From: VRUE01 sp963695835
GTDB lineage: Bacteria; Actinomycetota; Thermoleophilia; Solirubrobacterales; 70-9
Reading direction: 5' to 3'
DNA length: 64,000 nt
NCBI GenBank assembly: GCA_963695835.1
Contig: CAVOHR010000001.1
Span: 806,001-870,000, forward strand
In this document: positions 23,635 to 32,377 of the stretch, piece by piece
Layout of the letters: the number at the start of each line of letters is the position of its first letter
How positions within the stretch are numbered: position 1 is the first letter of the stretch
Position numbers and translations under genes: made by a program
The notes under the pieces: generated by a model
What the model was told of the DNA's origin: nothing
What the model saw: only the letters and a program-made list of their open reading frames with translations
Databases searched by the model: none

Positions 23635-25259
23635 CAGTAGATCCTTCCCTCCTGGAACGGCGCCGGCAGGTCGTGGTCCGCGGCGATCGCCTTGTAGGCG
23701 TTGTAGCCGCAGCCCGCGTGCACGCCGCCGCCGGGGTGGCTCGAGGCGCCGCAGAGGTAGAGGCCCTCGATCTCGGTGCGGTACTGCGCGGCCTCGGGGA
23801 ACGGGCGCGAGGAGTTGAGCTGGTCGAGCGCGAAGGCGCCGTTGGAGAAGTCGCCGAAGCGCATCTTGTTCTTCGAGTCCATCTGGTCGGGCGTGTAGAG
23901 GCGCTCGGCGAGCACGTTGCCGGCCGTCATGTTGGGCGCGAAGCGCTGCCAGGTCTCGAGGAAGCGAGCGTTGTAGGTGCGCCGCACCTCCTCCCACTCC
24001 CGCTCGCTGAGCCGGTCGGCCGGCGGGAAGAAGAACCACCCGGTCGCCGAGTGCATGCCGGGCGGGGCCTGGCTGGGATCGTGGAGCGTGTTCACCCAGA
24101 CGCCGGCGGCGTGCTGCGGCAGATGCCCGCCGTAGGCGGCGCGGATGTAGTCGATCGTGTCCTCGGGCCCGTCGAAGCCGACCATCACGTAGAAGCAGCG
24201 GTCGATCTCGGGATCGACCTCGGCGGAGCGGTAATGGGGCGCTTCGCGCAGGCACCAGACGGTCGTCGCCAGGACGTGGCTGGGCCCGTAGCGGAAGGCC
24301 TGGGCCCGCCGCCGCCACAGCTCCGAGAGGTTCTCCTCGCCGACCATCCCCAGCAGCGTCTGCCCGACGTCGGCGTTGGAGGCGACGACGTGGCGGGCGC
24401 CGAACTCGCGGCCGTCGGCGGTGCGCACCCCCACCGCGCGCCGGCCGTCGAGGACCACCTCCGAGACCTCGGAGGACTCGAGAAACGCGACGCCCTCGTG
24501 CAGGCAGGCCTGCGTCATCGCGTGGGCGAGGGTGTGGGTGCCGCCGACCATCAGCTTCCAGATGCCGGAGAACCAGAGCACCGACATCACGAAGGCGACG
24601 CCGCCCATCTCCATGTCGACCGGCGTTCCCCACTCGACGCACTCGCGGTAGAGCAGTGCGCGCAGCTCCGGGGTCTCGAACAGCTCGTCGATGATCACCT
24701 TCGGCGACTTCAGCAGGCAGCTCTTGTCGAGCCCGAGGTGGGAGAAGATCGGGTCGATCAGCGGGTTGTCGAGCGGGTTGTCGATCCCCCCCTCGGGCAC
24801 GGGCGGCGGCGGCGTGTACAGCGCCGCGGCGAGGATCTGGTCGATCTGCATCGTCCGGCGCTTCAGCTCGCAGAAGGTGTCCGCGTCCGCCTTCGAGTAG
24901 CGGGCGATGCTCTTCCAGGTGCGGTCGAGCAGGTCGGGCCGGTGGATGATCAGCGGCGGCCGGCCGTCGGCGAAGGCGATCCCGCACTGCGCCTCTGGAT
25001 ACACCCAGCGGGCCCCCATCCGCTCCAGGTCGAAGTCCTTGTAGACCGGCATGTAGTCGAGGAACTCCATGAACTGGGCGTGCATGTTGTGGTAGTAGCC
25101 GGGGATGCAGGGCTCCTCGGTGTTGAGTCCCCCGCCCTCCTCGTGGCGGCGCTCCAGCACCGCCGTCGACCAGCCGGCGCGCGCCAGGTAGGCGGCGAGG
25201 CAGAGGCCGTTGTGGCCGCCACCGACCACCAGCGCGTCGAACTCGCGTTCCGCCGTCAT
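23634..25259 (-). CDS. CrtI/phytoene-desaturase-like FAD oxidoreductase (operon gene 1)
   Basis: 541 residues from ATG 25259 (a 20-codon upstream extension is possible but lacks sense). FAD motif DALVVGGGHNGLCLAAYLAR, followed by VLERRHEEGGGLNTEEPCIP; C-terminal LYLCGASSHPGGGVHAGCGY. Glycine-rich and ending motifs are intact. It heads the four-gene operon. It shares architecture with gene 3 but differs strongly in the middle, suggesting related but distinct substrates. A nested hairpin lies ~200 bp upstream in the divergent gap. Confidence 0.88.
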   Translation of the reverse strand: MTAEREFDALVVGGGHNGLCLAAYLARAGWSTAVLERRHEEGGGLNTEEPCIPGYYHNMHAQFMEFLDYMPVYKDFDLERMGARWVYPEAQCGIAFADGRPPLIIHRPDLLDRTWKSIARYSKADADTFCELKRRTMQIDQILAAALYTPPPPVPEGGIDNPLDNPLIDPIFSHLGLDKSCLLKSPKVIIDELFETPELRALLYRECVEWGTPVDMEMGGVAFVMSVLWFSGIWKLMVGGTHTLAHAMTQACLHEGVAFLESSEVSEVVLDGRRAVGVRTADGREFGARHVVASNADVGQTLLGMVGEENLSELWRRRAQAFRYGPSHVLATTVWCLREAPHYRSAEVDPEIDRCFYVMVGFDGPEDTIDYIRAAYGGHLPQHAAGVWVNTLHDPSQAPPGMHSATGWFFFPPADRLSEREWEEVRRTYNARFLETWQRFAPNMTAGNVLAERLYTPDQMDSKNKMRFGDFSNGAFALDQLNSSRPFPEAAQYRTEIEGLYLCGASSHPGGGVHAGCGYNAYKAIAADHDLPAPFQEGRIY

Positions 25260-25456
25260 CTGCCCAGCGTCATCCTCGGATTGCGGGCAATCCGGCGGTC
25301 CGCCCGGCAGGTCCGGCACCGATTCGGCGTCCGGGGTTGGAGGCGCCCGGTGTCGCGCATCGGCCTCGCGACGCCGGTCCCCTGCATGTAGCCCACCCCG
25401 GAGAGGAGCACGAAGGTCACCCTAACAACGGTGCTGTCGGGTTTGGCCAGGGTTTT

Positions 25457-25495
25457 CCCGTTCCAGCAGGGGGACTTCCCCTCTCCCGGAACGGG
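25457..25495. other. Nested hairpin in the divergent gap
   Basis: CCCGTTCC (25457-25464) pairs with GGAACGGG (25488-25495), and inside, AGGGG (25468-25472) pairs with CCCCT (25478-25482). It lies between the CrtI/SCP2 operon (minus) and the reductase gene (plus). It lacks the conserved core of the palindromic family described at 48-57 kb. Confidence 0.5.
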
Positions 25496-25554
25496 TCGGC
25501 CGGCGGACTCGGCAGCAATCCCCGGGGCGCGCTGGGCGGCACTATGGTTCACCC

Positions 25555-26823
25555 ATGGGTGACAGGGACCTCTCCGTCGTCGTCTTCGGCGCCACGGGCG
25601 TCACCGGCCGCCGCGCCGCCGCCTACCTCGCGGAGCGGGCCGGAGAGACCGGGACCCGCTGGGCAGCGGCCGGCAGGGATGCCGCCAAGCTCGAGCGCAT
25701 CCTCGGCGAGGTCGGCGTCACCGCGCCGGAGGCGATCGTCGCCGATGTCGACGACCCCGGGTCGCTGGCGGCGCTTGCGTCGAGGACCCGCGTCGTCCTC
25801 AACTTCGTCGGCCCCTACACGCTCTACGGCGAGCCGGTGGTCGAGGCCTGCGTCGCCAGCGGCGCCCACTACGCCGACCTGACCGGCGAGATGCCGTTCG
25901 TCCGGCGCACGATCGATGCCTTCCACGACCGCGCCGCCGCCGCGGGTCTGAAGGTGGTCCAGGCGAGCGGCTTCGAGGCGCTGCCGCCCGATCTGGCGGT
26001 CCTGCTCGCCGCCGAGACCGCGCGGGAGCGCTGGGACGAGGACCTGGCCGAGGTCGACGTCGAGGTCGCCCTGCAGCAGCCCGCAGGACGTCTCGCGCCG
26101 GCCGACGTGGTCTCCGGCGGGACGATGCAGGGCACGGCCGAGGTGCTCGGCGGGGAGGGGGCCGCGGCGATCGCCGACCCGGCGGTGCTGATCGCCGACC
26201 CCGAGGCCGCGGCCGAGGTTCGGCGGCGCAGCCCGATCTCGCTCGTCCCTCGCCTCAACGCCCGCGGCGACGTGGTCGCCCCGATGACGCCCGCCGCGTT
26301 CATCAACCCCGCCGTGATCCAGCGGACCGCGGCGCTGATCGCCGCCGAGCAGGGCCGCCGGGCAGCGCCCGTTCGCTACCGCGAGGGGCTCGCGATCGCC
26401 GGCCGGCCCGCCACCCTGCCGCTGCGCTACGCGGCCGCCGCGGCGCTCGGGGCGACCCAGGCCGGCTTCCGCCTGCTGACCCGCGCCCGGCCGTCCGTCC
26501 GGCGGCGGGCGGCCGGCATCCTGCGCAGGATGCTCCCGTCGTCGGGCTTCGGCCCTTCCGGCAACCGCCTCGACGAGTGGTCGTGGCAGGTCGCCGTCGA
26601 CGCCCGCACCGCCGCCGGCCACCATGTCCGCGTCGACGTCGACGCGGACGGGCACCCGGGATACCTGGCCACCGCCAGGATGCTCGGCGAGGTCGGCCTG
26701 CTGCTGGCCGAGGATGGCGCCACGCCGGAGCGGGCCGGCTGCCTGACGCCGGCCGTCGGGCTCGGCACGGCGCACCTGGACCGCTTCGAGCGGGCCGGGG
26801 TGCGCTTCGCGGTCTCTTCCTGA
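25555..26823 (+). CDS. Saccharopine-dehydrogenase-like / trans-acting enoyl reductase family protein
   Basis: 422 residues. The N-terminal NAD(P)-binding site reads SVVVFGATGVTGRRAAAYLA, then RWAAAGRDAAKLERILGEVG and VLNFVGPYTLYGEPVVEACV with HYADLTGEMPFVRRTID. This is the saccharopine-dehydrogenase-like family that includes mycobacterial trans-acting enoyl reductase (lipid modification). The family has no lysine-pathway role in such contexts. A TATGGT box 6 nt upstream of ATG 25555 indicates a leaderless transcript. Adjacent lipid-type oxidoreductases fit a lipid-modifying locus. Confidence 0.85.
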   Translation: MGDRDLSVVVFGATGVTGRRAAAYLAERAGETGTRWAAAGRDAAKLERILGEVGVTAPEAIVADVDDPGSLAALASRTRVVLNFVGPYTLYGEPVVEACVASGAHYADLTGEMPFVRRTIDAFHDRAAAAGLKVVQASGFEALPPDLAVLLAAETARERWDEDLAEVDVEVALQQPAGRLAPADVVSGGTMQGTAEVLGGEGAAAIADPAVLIADPEAAAEVRRRSPISLVPRLNARGDVVAPMTPAAFINPAVIQRTAALIAAEQGRRAAPVRYREGLAIAGRPATLPLRYAAAAALGATQAGFRLLTRARPSVRRRAAGILRRMLPSSGFGPSGNRLDEWSWQVAVDARTAAGHHVRVDVDADGHPGYLATARMLGEVGLLLAEDGATPERAGCLTPAVGLGTAHLDRFERAGVRFAVSS

Positions 26824-26860
26824 GCCGCCGTGGCCGCGGGTTCGGCCCGCCGCGCGCGGT

Positions 26861-27659
26861 TCAGGCCCGGCGCGAGATGTAGACGACCTTGGTGTGGACC
26901 AGTTCCTCGACCGGCTGCTTCAGCACCGCGTCGAAGCCGTGGCCGTAGACGTCGAGGCACTCCAGGCCGGCCTCCTCCAGCGTCGCCAGCACCACCTCTT
27001 CCGGGAAGTGGCGCTGGCGGTGGACGTGCTTCTCGACGTCGGACTCGCCGCCGCCCGGCATCTCGGCTTCGAAGTGGGACTTCGTAGATCCCGCCCGGCT
27101 GGGCGTCCCTCGGGGCCTGCCCCCGCCAGACGAGCCTGCGGCCGCCGCGTTCGACGAACTCGGTTTCGGCGAAGAAGGAGCGGTAGGCCTGGAGGGTGTT
27201 GACATCGAACAGCAACAGCCCGTCGGGGGCCAGGTTGGCCCGCATCGCGCGCAGCGCTTCCCCCAACTCCTCGACGCTGAGCAGGTAGTTGACCGCGTCG
27301 TCGAGACACCAGACGAGGTCGAACTCGCCGAACACCGGCAGCGTTCGCATGTCCGCCACGGAGAGCTCCACCGCATCCCCGGCCTTGGTTCTCGCCAGCT
27401 CGAGCATCGACGGCGAGATGTCGCACGCCGTCACCTCCCAACCCTGCTCGAGCATCGGCAGGAAGCTCTTCCCGGTACCGCAGCCGACGTCGAGCAGGCG
27501 GTCCCTGCTCAACCCGTGGCCTTCGAGCCTGGGAAGGAGTTCGCCCAGCCACAATCCGTAGTCGTGGTGTGCGGTGAAGTCGTCGTAGACGGGGGCGAGC
27601 GCCTCGTAGGCCTGCTCGGCCATCTCGCTCCCCGACGGGACTGCTGCTTTCGCCTCCAT
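26861..27659 (-). pseudogene. SAM-dependent methyltransferase gene with a frameshift
   Basis: The ATG-proximal part has YEALAPVYDDFTAHHDYGLW and motif I LLDVGCGTGKSFLPMLEQGW, then VTACDISPSMLELARTKAGD and EFDLVWCLDDAVNYLL, a class I methyltransferase. After GGIYE (about 27085) the frame drifts, while the +1 frame continues sensibly as SHFEAEMPGGGESDVEKHVH, FPEEVVLATLEEAGLECLDV and ELVHTKVVYISRRA to a stop at 26861. Removing one base in the GAAGTCCCAC stretch near 27080 gives a ~265-residue protein of normal length. Without it, translation would read through into the antisense of the reductase gene. A recent mutation or a sequencing error are both possible. Confidence 0.8.
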
Positions 27660-27754
27660 CTGGCCCCCGAGACCAGGCGATTGTCGGCCACGGTTTCGCG
27701 GCGTTCAAATTAATTCCCCACTGATCCAAATAATCTGATAAGTTCTCCGCCGTC

Positions 27755-28273
27755 ATGGACATTCGGCACGTCGATCAGCGAGCGAATCGGGGAGGAAAGG
27801 GCGACGACGACGGCTGGGAATGGGACGAAGCGCGGCGGCTCTGCGTGCGCTACGCCTACCGCTACTCGAAGAATCCCAGCGAAGCCGAGGACATCGCCCA
27901 GGAGGCGCTCCTGCGCGCCTGGCGCCGGCGCTCGACTCTGCGCGACGCGGGCAGCCGCAGGGGATGGCTGGCGGTCATCGTCCGCAACGAGGCCTTCCGC
28001 CAGCACGCTCGCCGGCGCCCCGATCCGGTCGCCACTCTGGAGGCCGAACACGGGGCGGACGACGAGCGGGTCCTGAAGACGGTCGAACGGGCCGACATCC
28101 ACGCCGCGATCAGCCGGCTCGACGAGCGAGACCGGCAGCTGGTGCGCCTGCGCTACGACGAGGATCTGACGCAGACGGCGATCGCCCACCGGCTCGGCGT
28201 CCCGGAGGGCACGATCAAGGTTCGACTGCATCGCGTGCGCGCCAAGCTGCGCCGCGAGATCGGCTCGATCTAG
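27755..28273 (+). CDS. RNA polymerase sigma-70 family (ECF-type) factor
   Basis: 172 residues. Region 2 is YAYRYSKNPSEAEDIAQEAL with LRAWRRRSTLRDAGSRRGWL; region 4 is AISRLDERDRQLVRLRYDED with LTQTAIAHRLGVPEGTIKVR, a clear helix-turn-helix. Size and two-domain layout fit ECF sigma factors. The 5' flank is unusually AT-rich for this window (TTAATTCCCC ... AAATAATCTGATAAG), as expected for a regulated promoter. No obvious anti-sigma gene follows; the next gene is a TetR regulator in convergent orientation. Target regulon unknown. Confidence 0.9.
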   Translation: MDIRHVDQRANRGGKGDDDGWEWDEARRLCVRYAYRYSKNPSEAEDIAQEALLRAWRRRSTLRDAGSRRGWLAVIVRNEAFRQHARRRPDPVATLEAEHGADDERVLKTVERADIHAAISRLDERDRQLVRLRYDEDLTQTAIAHRLGVPEGTIKVRLHRVRAKLRREIGSI

Positions 28274-28309
28274 ACGGGCAAGGGGAAGGGAGCAGTGGGC
28301 GCGCGGCCG

Positions 28310-28915
28310 TCAGCCGGCCGCCGCCCTGCGCATTTCCTCGGTCGCGGCGCCGGGGCCGATGTAGGGGACGAGCAGCGCGAAGAGCAGGTCGGGGAGGAGT
28401 TTCGGCAGCCGCTCGGCCCGGCCGGTCAGCAGCTCGTCGAAGATCAGGCCGGAAACCGCGCCGGCGGCCATCAGGGCGATGTTCTCGGGCAGTTCGCGGT
28501 CGCCGGCCACCGCCTTGCCGTCCTCGAGGAACTCGGTGAAGCGGTTGACCGCGTTCCAGTGCCGCTGGCGCGCTTCGGCCCCGGCCGCCTCGACCTCGAC
28601 GATCGCGGTCCGGGCGAGCTCCGGGTCGAGGGCGAACATCTCGATGATCGTGGTGAGGCCGATCCGCACCCGGTCGAGCCATTCTTCGGTGCCCTCGCAC
28701 TTGGCGATCACCTCGGCGACCACCCGGTCCACCACCATGTCGTAAGCGGCGAGGAAGCAGTCGTGCTTGTCCGCGAAGTACTTGTAGAAGGTGGTGCGGG
28801 AGGTGTTCGCCTCGGCGATCACGTCGGCTACCGAGGTCGCCTTGTAGCCCTTTCTCCCGACGACGCGGACCGTCGCCTCCAGGATCGCTTGACGCCGCGT
28901 TTCCGTGCTTGCCAT
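28310..28915 (-). CDS. TetR-family regulator (tandem copy 3)
   Basis: 201 residues from ATG 28915 (MASTETRRQAILEATVRVVG); an upstream ATG at 28957 would add 14 residues. The DNA-binding domain runs RRQAILEATVRVVGRKGYKA then TSVADVIAEANTSRTTFYKY, classical TetR helix-turn-helix. The C-terminal ligand domain ends LLPDLLFALLVPYIGPG, a phrase nearly repeated in the two TetR genes downstream in coordinates. Effector and targets unknown. Third in a co-directional array with genes at 28981 and 29655. Confidence 0.9.
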   Translation of the reverse strand: MASTETRRQAILEATVRVVGRKGYKATSVADVIAEANTSRTTFYKYFADKHDCFLAAYDMVVDRVVAEVIAKCEGTEEWLDRVRIGLTTIIEMFALDPELARTAIVEVEAAGAEARQRHWNAVNRFTEFLEDGKAVAGDRELPENIALMAAGAVSGLIFDELLTGRAERLPKLLPDLLFALLVPYIGPGAATEEMRRAAAG

Positions 28916-28980
28916 CGGCCAGACCACCAGGTGAGAACTCTCCGGTATATGGATCATAGCGGCATCGTGTACGTAGGCGT

Positions 28981-29649
28981 TTATCGTGTTAGTTCGCCCA
29001 CCTCCCTGGCAGCCGCCTCCGGGCCGATATACGGCACTAGCGTCGCAAAAAGAACGTCGGAAAGCAAGCCGGGGAGCTCGGCGGCGCGGTCCATCAGCAG
29101 CTCGTCGGAGATCAGCCCGGTGACCCCGCCGATCGCCATCCGCGAGGTGTTCGGCGGCAGGTTGCGGCCATCCGGCGCGAAATCGCGGCCCTCGTCGAAG
29201 AGCGGGGTCAGCCGCTGCACCGCGGTGCGGTAGCGGCGCTGCGCGGCCGGCCCGGCAGAGCCGATGTCGACCAGCGAGAGGCGGGCCAGCGCCGGCTCTT
29301 CGGCCAGCACCGCCAGCAGCGCTTCGAGCCCGGCCCGCGCCCGGTCGGGCCAGCGCTGCTCGGACTCGTACGCGGCGAGGACCCGGCGGACCAGGGTGTC
29401 GACCGCGTTGTCGTAGGCCATCAGGAAGCAGGCTTCCTTGTCCTCGAACAGCTCGTAGAAGGTGGTCCGGGAGACGCCGGCCTCGCCGGTCAGGTCGCCG
29501 ACCGTCGCCGCCGCGTAGCCCTTCTCGGCGACCACCCGCACCGCCGCCTCGAGCAGCCGCTCGCGCTGCGAGCGGGCGATCACCTCAGGGGGCAGGCGGT
29601 GGCGCCCGCGCGGGGGGCGCCACCGCTCTCTCCCCCCCGCGCGCTCCAC
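28981..29649 (-). CDS. TetR-family regulator (tandem copy 2)
   Basis: 222 residues; a basic Pro/Arg-rich N-terminal tail precedes SQRERLLEAAVRVVAEKGYA and ATVGDLTGEAGVSRTTFYEL. The C-terminal domain ends LLSDVLFATLVPYIGPEAAA, matching copy 3. The true start may be an internal one nearer the helix-turn-helix. It begins 5 bp after the end of copy 1, so the two are probably one transcript. Function unknown. Confidence 0.88.
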   Translation of the reverse strand: MERAGGRERWRPPRGRHRLPPEVIARSQRERLLEAAVRVVAEKGYAAATVGDLTGEAGVSRTTFYELFEDKEACFLMAYDNAVDTLVRRVLAAYESEQRWPDRARAGLEALLAVLAEEPALARLSLVDIGSAGPAAQRRYRTAVQRLTPLFDEGRDFAPDGRNLPPNTSRMAIGGVTGLISDELLMDRAAELPGLLSDVLFATLVPYIGPEAAAREVGELTR

Positions 29650-29654
29650 CCCGG

Positions 29655-30386
29655 TCAGCCTCCGGGGGAGCTGAGGAGCTTCTCGGCCTCTCTGGACTGG
29701 CGCAGCGCCTCGTCCTGTCCGAGGTAGGGGACGGTGGTGATGTAGACGATGTCGGGGAGCAGCTCCCGCAGCCGCTCGGCGTTGCCGGCGAGGATCTGGC
29801 CGACGATCAGCGACTCGGCGCCGGACAGCGCCGCGCGGCCGGCGCTGGAGGGGATCGCTTCCTCCTCGACCGGGTCGTCGCGGCCGCGGTCGAGCAGCGA
29901 CTGCAGGACGCGCTTGCCGGAGGCGTAGAGCTGGAAGGCGCGCTCGCCGGAGGCGGGCGCCTCGACCAGCGCCATGCGGGCGAAGGCCGGCCGGCTCGCC
30001 AGCAGGTCGAGGAAGGCGGCGGCGGCGTCGCGGACGGTGGTCGCCCAGGGCTTGTCGGGCGAGTAGACGGCGACGATCCGCCCCATCGCGTCGGCGAGCG
30101 AGACCTCCATCGCCGCGTGGAAGCAGTCCTCCTTGCCCTTGAACAGCTGGTAGAAGGTGGCGCGCGAGACCCCGGCCGGCTCGCAGATGTCGGCGATCGT
30201 CGTCGCGTTGTAGCCCTTGCTCGCGCAGGCGTCGGCGATCGCGACCAGGATCCGTTCTCGCTGGGAGTGGGCGATCAGCGGCTCGGCGAGGGCCTCACGC
30301 CCGGCCGGGAGCCGCTCCTGCTCGATCAGCCCGCTGAGGTCTTGCGTTGCCGTTGCGCTGCGATTGGCGGGTGCGGGTGGGGACAT
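29655..30386 (-). CDS. TetR-family regulator (tandem copy 1)
   Basis: 243 residues. An N-terminal extension of ~38 residues precedes SQRERILVAIADACASKGYN and TTIADICEPAGVSRATFYQL. The ligand domain ends LLPDIVYITTVPYLGQDEAL, again like its two neighbours. A GAGGAGA ribosome-binding site sits 5 nt before the ATG, and a TGTACA half-palindrome lies about 47 bp upstream, a motif also present upstream of the glutamate decarboxylase gene. It could regulate that gene, but this is inference. Confidence 0.88.
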   Translation of the reverse strand: MSPPAPANRSATATQDLSGLIEQERLPAGREALAEPLIAHSQRERILVAIADACASKGYNATTIADICEPAGVSRATFYQLFKGKEDCFHAAMEVSLADAMGRIVAVYSPDKPWATTVRDAAAAFLDLLASRPAFARMALVEAPASGERAFQLYASGKRVLQSLLDRGRDDPVEEEAIPSSAGRAALSGAESLIVGQILAGNAERLRELLPDIVYITTVPYLGQDEALRQSREAEKLLSSPGG

Positions 30387-30511
30387 GCCGATCTCCTCTG
30401 CGGACAGCCAAGTTTCGGTAAACGCGATTGTACACCCCGAACGGCATTCTGTGGACGAATCAGTACCGAGTTAACAATGCGTCGCCGGCTGGGAACGCGG
30501 CGGGGTCTCGC

Positions 30512-31888
30512 TCAGCAGATCCGTCGCCTGCCGCCCTGCGCCTGGGCCTGCGCGGCGGGCGAGGCCTTGCCGCTCATCTTGCCGAGCGCCGCCTCGATGT
30601 CCTCGCCGAGCATTTCGGCCATGTCGCGGCTGAAGTTCTCCTTGACGACCATCCGCAGGACCGAGATCGACTCGGCGTCCGGTGGCAGCGGATATGCCGG
30701 GACGATCCAGCCGCGCTCGCGCAGCCGTTCGGAGAGCTCGAAGACGTCGACGCCGCCGTCCTTCCCGGTCGGCCGCACGACGACCACCGGCAGGTAGCGC
30801 GAGTCGTTCAGCAGCTCGAAGCGGCCGCTGCCGGTCAGCGTCTTCTCCAGGTAGCCGGCGTTCTCCATCAGGTTGGCGGCGATCCGCTCGTAGCCTTCCT
30901 GGCCGAGCCGCAGGAAGTTGTAGTACTGGAGCAGCACCGCGTTGCTGGCGCGGCTGAAGTTGAGGCTGTAGTTGGGCATCTCGCCGCCCAGGTAGGTGAT
31001 CTTGAAGACCAGCTCGTCGGGCACCGCTTCCATGTCGCGGAAGACGACCGTGCCCATCCCCGGGTAGACGAGGCCGAACTTGTGGTTGGAGACGTTGATC
31101 GAGCGCACCTGCTCGAGCCGGAAGTCCCACTTGACCTCGGGGTAGGCGAAGGGGGCGATGAAGCCGCCGCTGGCGGCGTCGACGTGGATCGGGATGTCCC
31201 AGCCCTTCTCCTGCTTGACCCGCCGCAGCAGCTCGTCGATCCCCTCGATCTCGTCGATCTGGCCGGTGAAGGTGGTGCCGAGGATCGCGCCGACGGCGAT
31301 CGTGTTCTCGTCGAGCAGCGGCTCGACCTCGTCCGGGCCGATCGTGTGGCGCTCGGTGGTCAGCGGGATCACCCGCTGCTCGACGTCGAAGTATTTGGTG
31401 AACTTCTCCCAGCAGGTGTGGACGTCGGCGCCGAAGACGACGTTCGGCCTGGCGCCGTCGTCGCCACGGCGCTCGCGCCAGCGCCACTTGTGGGCGAGCA
31501 GGCCGAGCATGATCGCCTCCGAGGAGCCGATCGTCGCCGTCCCGCACGGTTCGCCGCTCGAGGGCGCGTTGAACAGGCCGCCGATCATGCTGATCGTGCG
31601 CTGGTGGATCTGCTCGGTCTGCGGGTACTCGTCCTGGTCGACGAAGTTGCGGTTGAGCGTCTCGGTCGCCAGCTGCTCGGCCTCCGGCTCCATCCAGGTG
31701 GTGACGAAGGAGGCGAGGTTGAGCGCCGGGTTGCCGTCGAGGTTGAGCTCGTCGTGGATCAGCTGGTAGGCGGCACGCGCCGGCATCGACTGCGCCGGGA
31801 TCGCCTGCTCGGGGATCTCGTCGGTGAAGTAGCGGCTGCTGTAGGTCGTGTTGGTGAGCCGCCCCGCCTCGCTTCGGACATTGCGCAT
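30512..31888 (-). CDS. gad: Glutamate decarboxylase
   Basis: 458 residues from ATG 31888, fixed by a TACAGT box 7 nt upstream (a 63-codon in-frame extension lies outside the promoter and is not meaningful). PLP-dependent group II decarboxylase: GTATIGSSEAIMLGLLAHKW, IHVDAASGGFIAPFAYPE and SINVSNHKFGLVYPGMGTVV, where the HK lysine binds PLP. It converts glutamate to GABA and CO2, consuming a proton (acid resistance) and feeding GABA metabolism, which the nearby polyamine genes also produce. It stands alone without an antiporter. Length and motifs match GadA/GadB. Confidence 0.93.
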   Translation of the reverse strand: MRNVRSEAGRLTNTTYSSRYFTDEIPEQAIPAQSMPARAAYQLIHDELNLDGNPALNLASFVTTWMEPEAEQLATETLNRNFVDQDEYPQTEQIHQRTISMIGGLFNAPSSGEPCGTATIGSSEAIMLGLLAHKWRWRERRGDDGARPNVVFGADVHTCWEKFTKYFDVEQRVIPLTTERHTIGPDEVEPLLDENTIAVGAILGTTFTGQIDEIEGIDELLRRVKQEKGWDIPIHVDAASGGFIAPFAYPEVKWDFRLEQVRSINVSNHKFGLVYPGMGTVVFRDMEAVPDELVFKITYLGGEMPNYSLNFSRASNAVLLQYYNFLRLGQEGYERIAANLMENAGYLEKTLTGSGRFELLNDSRYLPVVVVRPTGKDGGVDVFELSERLRERGWIVPAYPLPPDAESISVLRMVVKENFSRDMAEMLGEDIEAALGKMSGKASPAAQAQAQGGRRRIC

Positions 31889-31954
31889 CGCGCGCACTGT
31901 ACACGCGGGCGGGGGCGCTACCGAAAACTTCGGACCGCTGTACAACGACGCCGG

Positions 31955-32377
31955 CGGCGCCTCGCCGGTCAGAGCGCCGGCGCGATGTGCTGGTTCGAGG
32001 CGGGGATCACCAAGTCCTCGGGCAGGCCCGAACCGGGCGCCGGCCTCGGCCTGGTCGCCGGCAGCCTCTGCGCCCACTACAACAACGAACCCGACCGCCG
32101 CGCCGCCTACCTCGACGCGGTCGCGGACGGGATGCCCGACGGCTATGGCCTCGACGACTACGCCGGCCTGATCTGGGAGGGCACAGGCTCCCCCTCGGCC
32201 GTCACCGCCCAGCGCGGCGCCCGCGCCTACCGGGTCGCCAAGGGCGAGTCAGGGGTGGTCGAGTCGCCGCTGCCGGCCCGCTTCCTCCCCGCCCCAGCTC
32301 CCGCGGCGCTGCGGGAGGACATCGCCGAGTTTCGCCGCATCACCGCGATGCGCAAAAAAGCGGGCTGGTTGGGATAG
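31955..32377 (+). pseudogene. 5'-truncated peptidase E (family S51) gene
   Basis: In frame, LAGQSAGAMCWFEAGITKSS, then GLGLVAGSLCAHYNNEPDRR and YGLDDYAGLIWEG match the C-terminal two-thirds of peptidase E/cyanophycinase-type serine hydrolases. The nucleophile Ser lies in GQSAGAM. Upstream of about 31955 the sense ends abruptly and the DNA becomes the promoter region of gad on the other strand. The first ~90 residues of a ~230-residue enzyme are gone. The stop codon TAG at 32375-32377 is the first triplet of a long inverted repeat. Confidence 0.75.

Noticed and set aside
26427..27659. 410-codon minus-strand frame as one protein
   Set aside because: The methyltransferase sense leaves this frame near 27085; the rest is antisense to the reductase gene.
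30428..32377. 649-codon plus-strand frame antisense to gad
   Set aside because: Apart from its last ~140 codons (peptidase E remnant) it mirrors gad codons and has Asp/Val/Leu-rich antisense composition; gad on the other strand is unmistakable.
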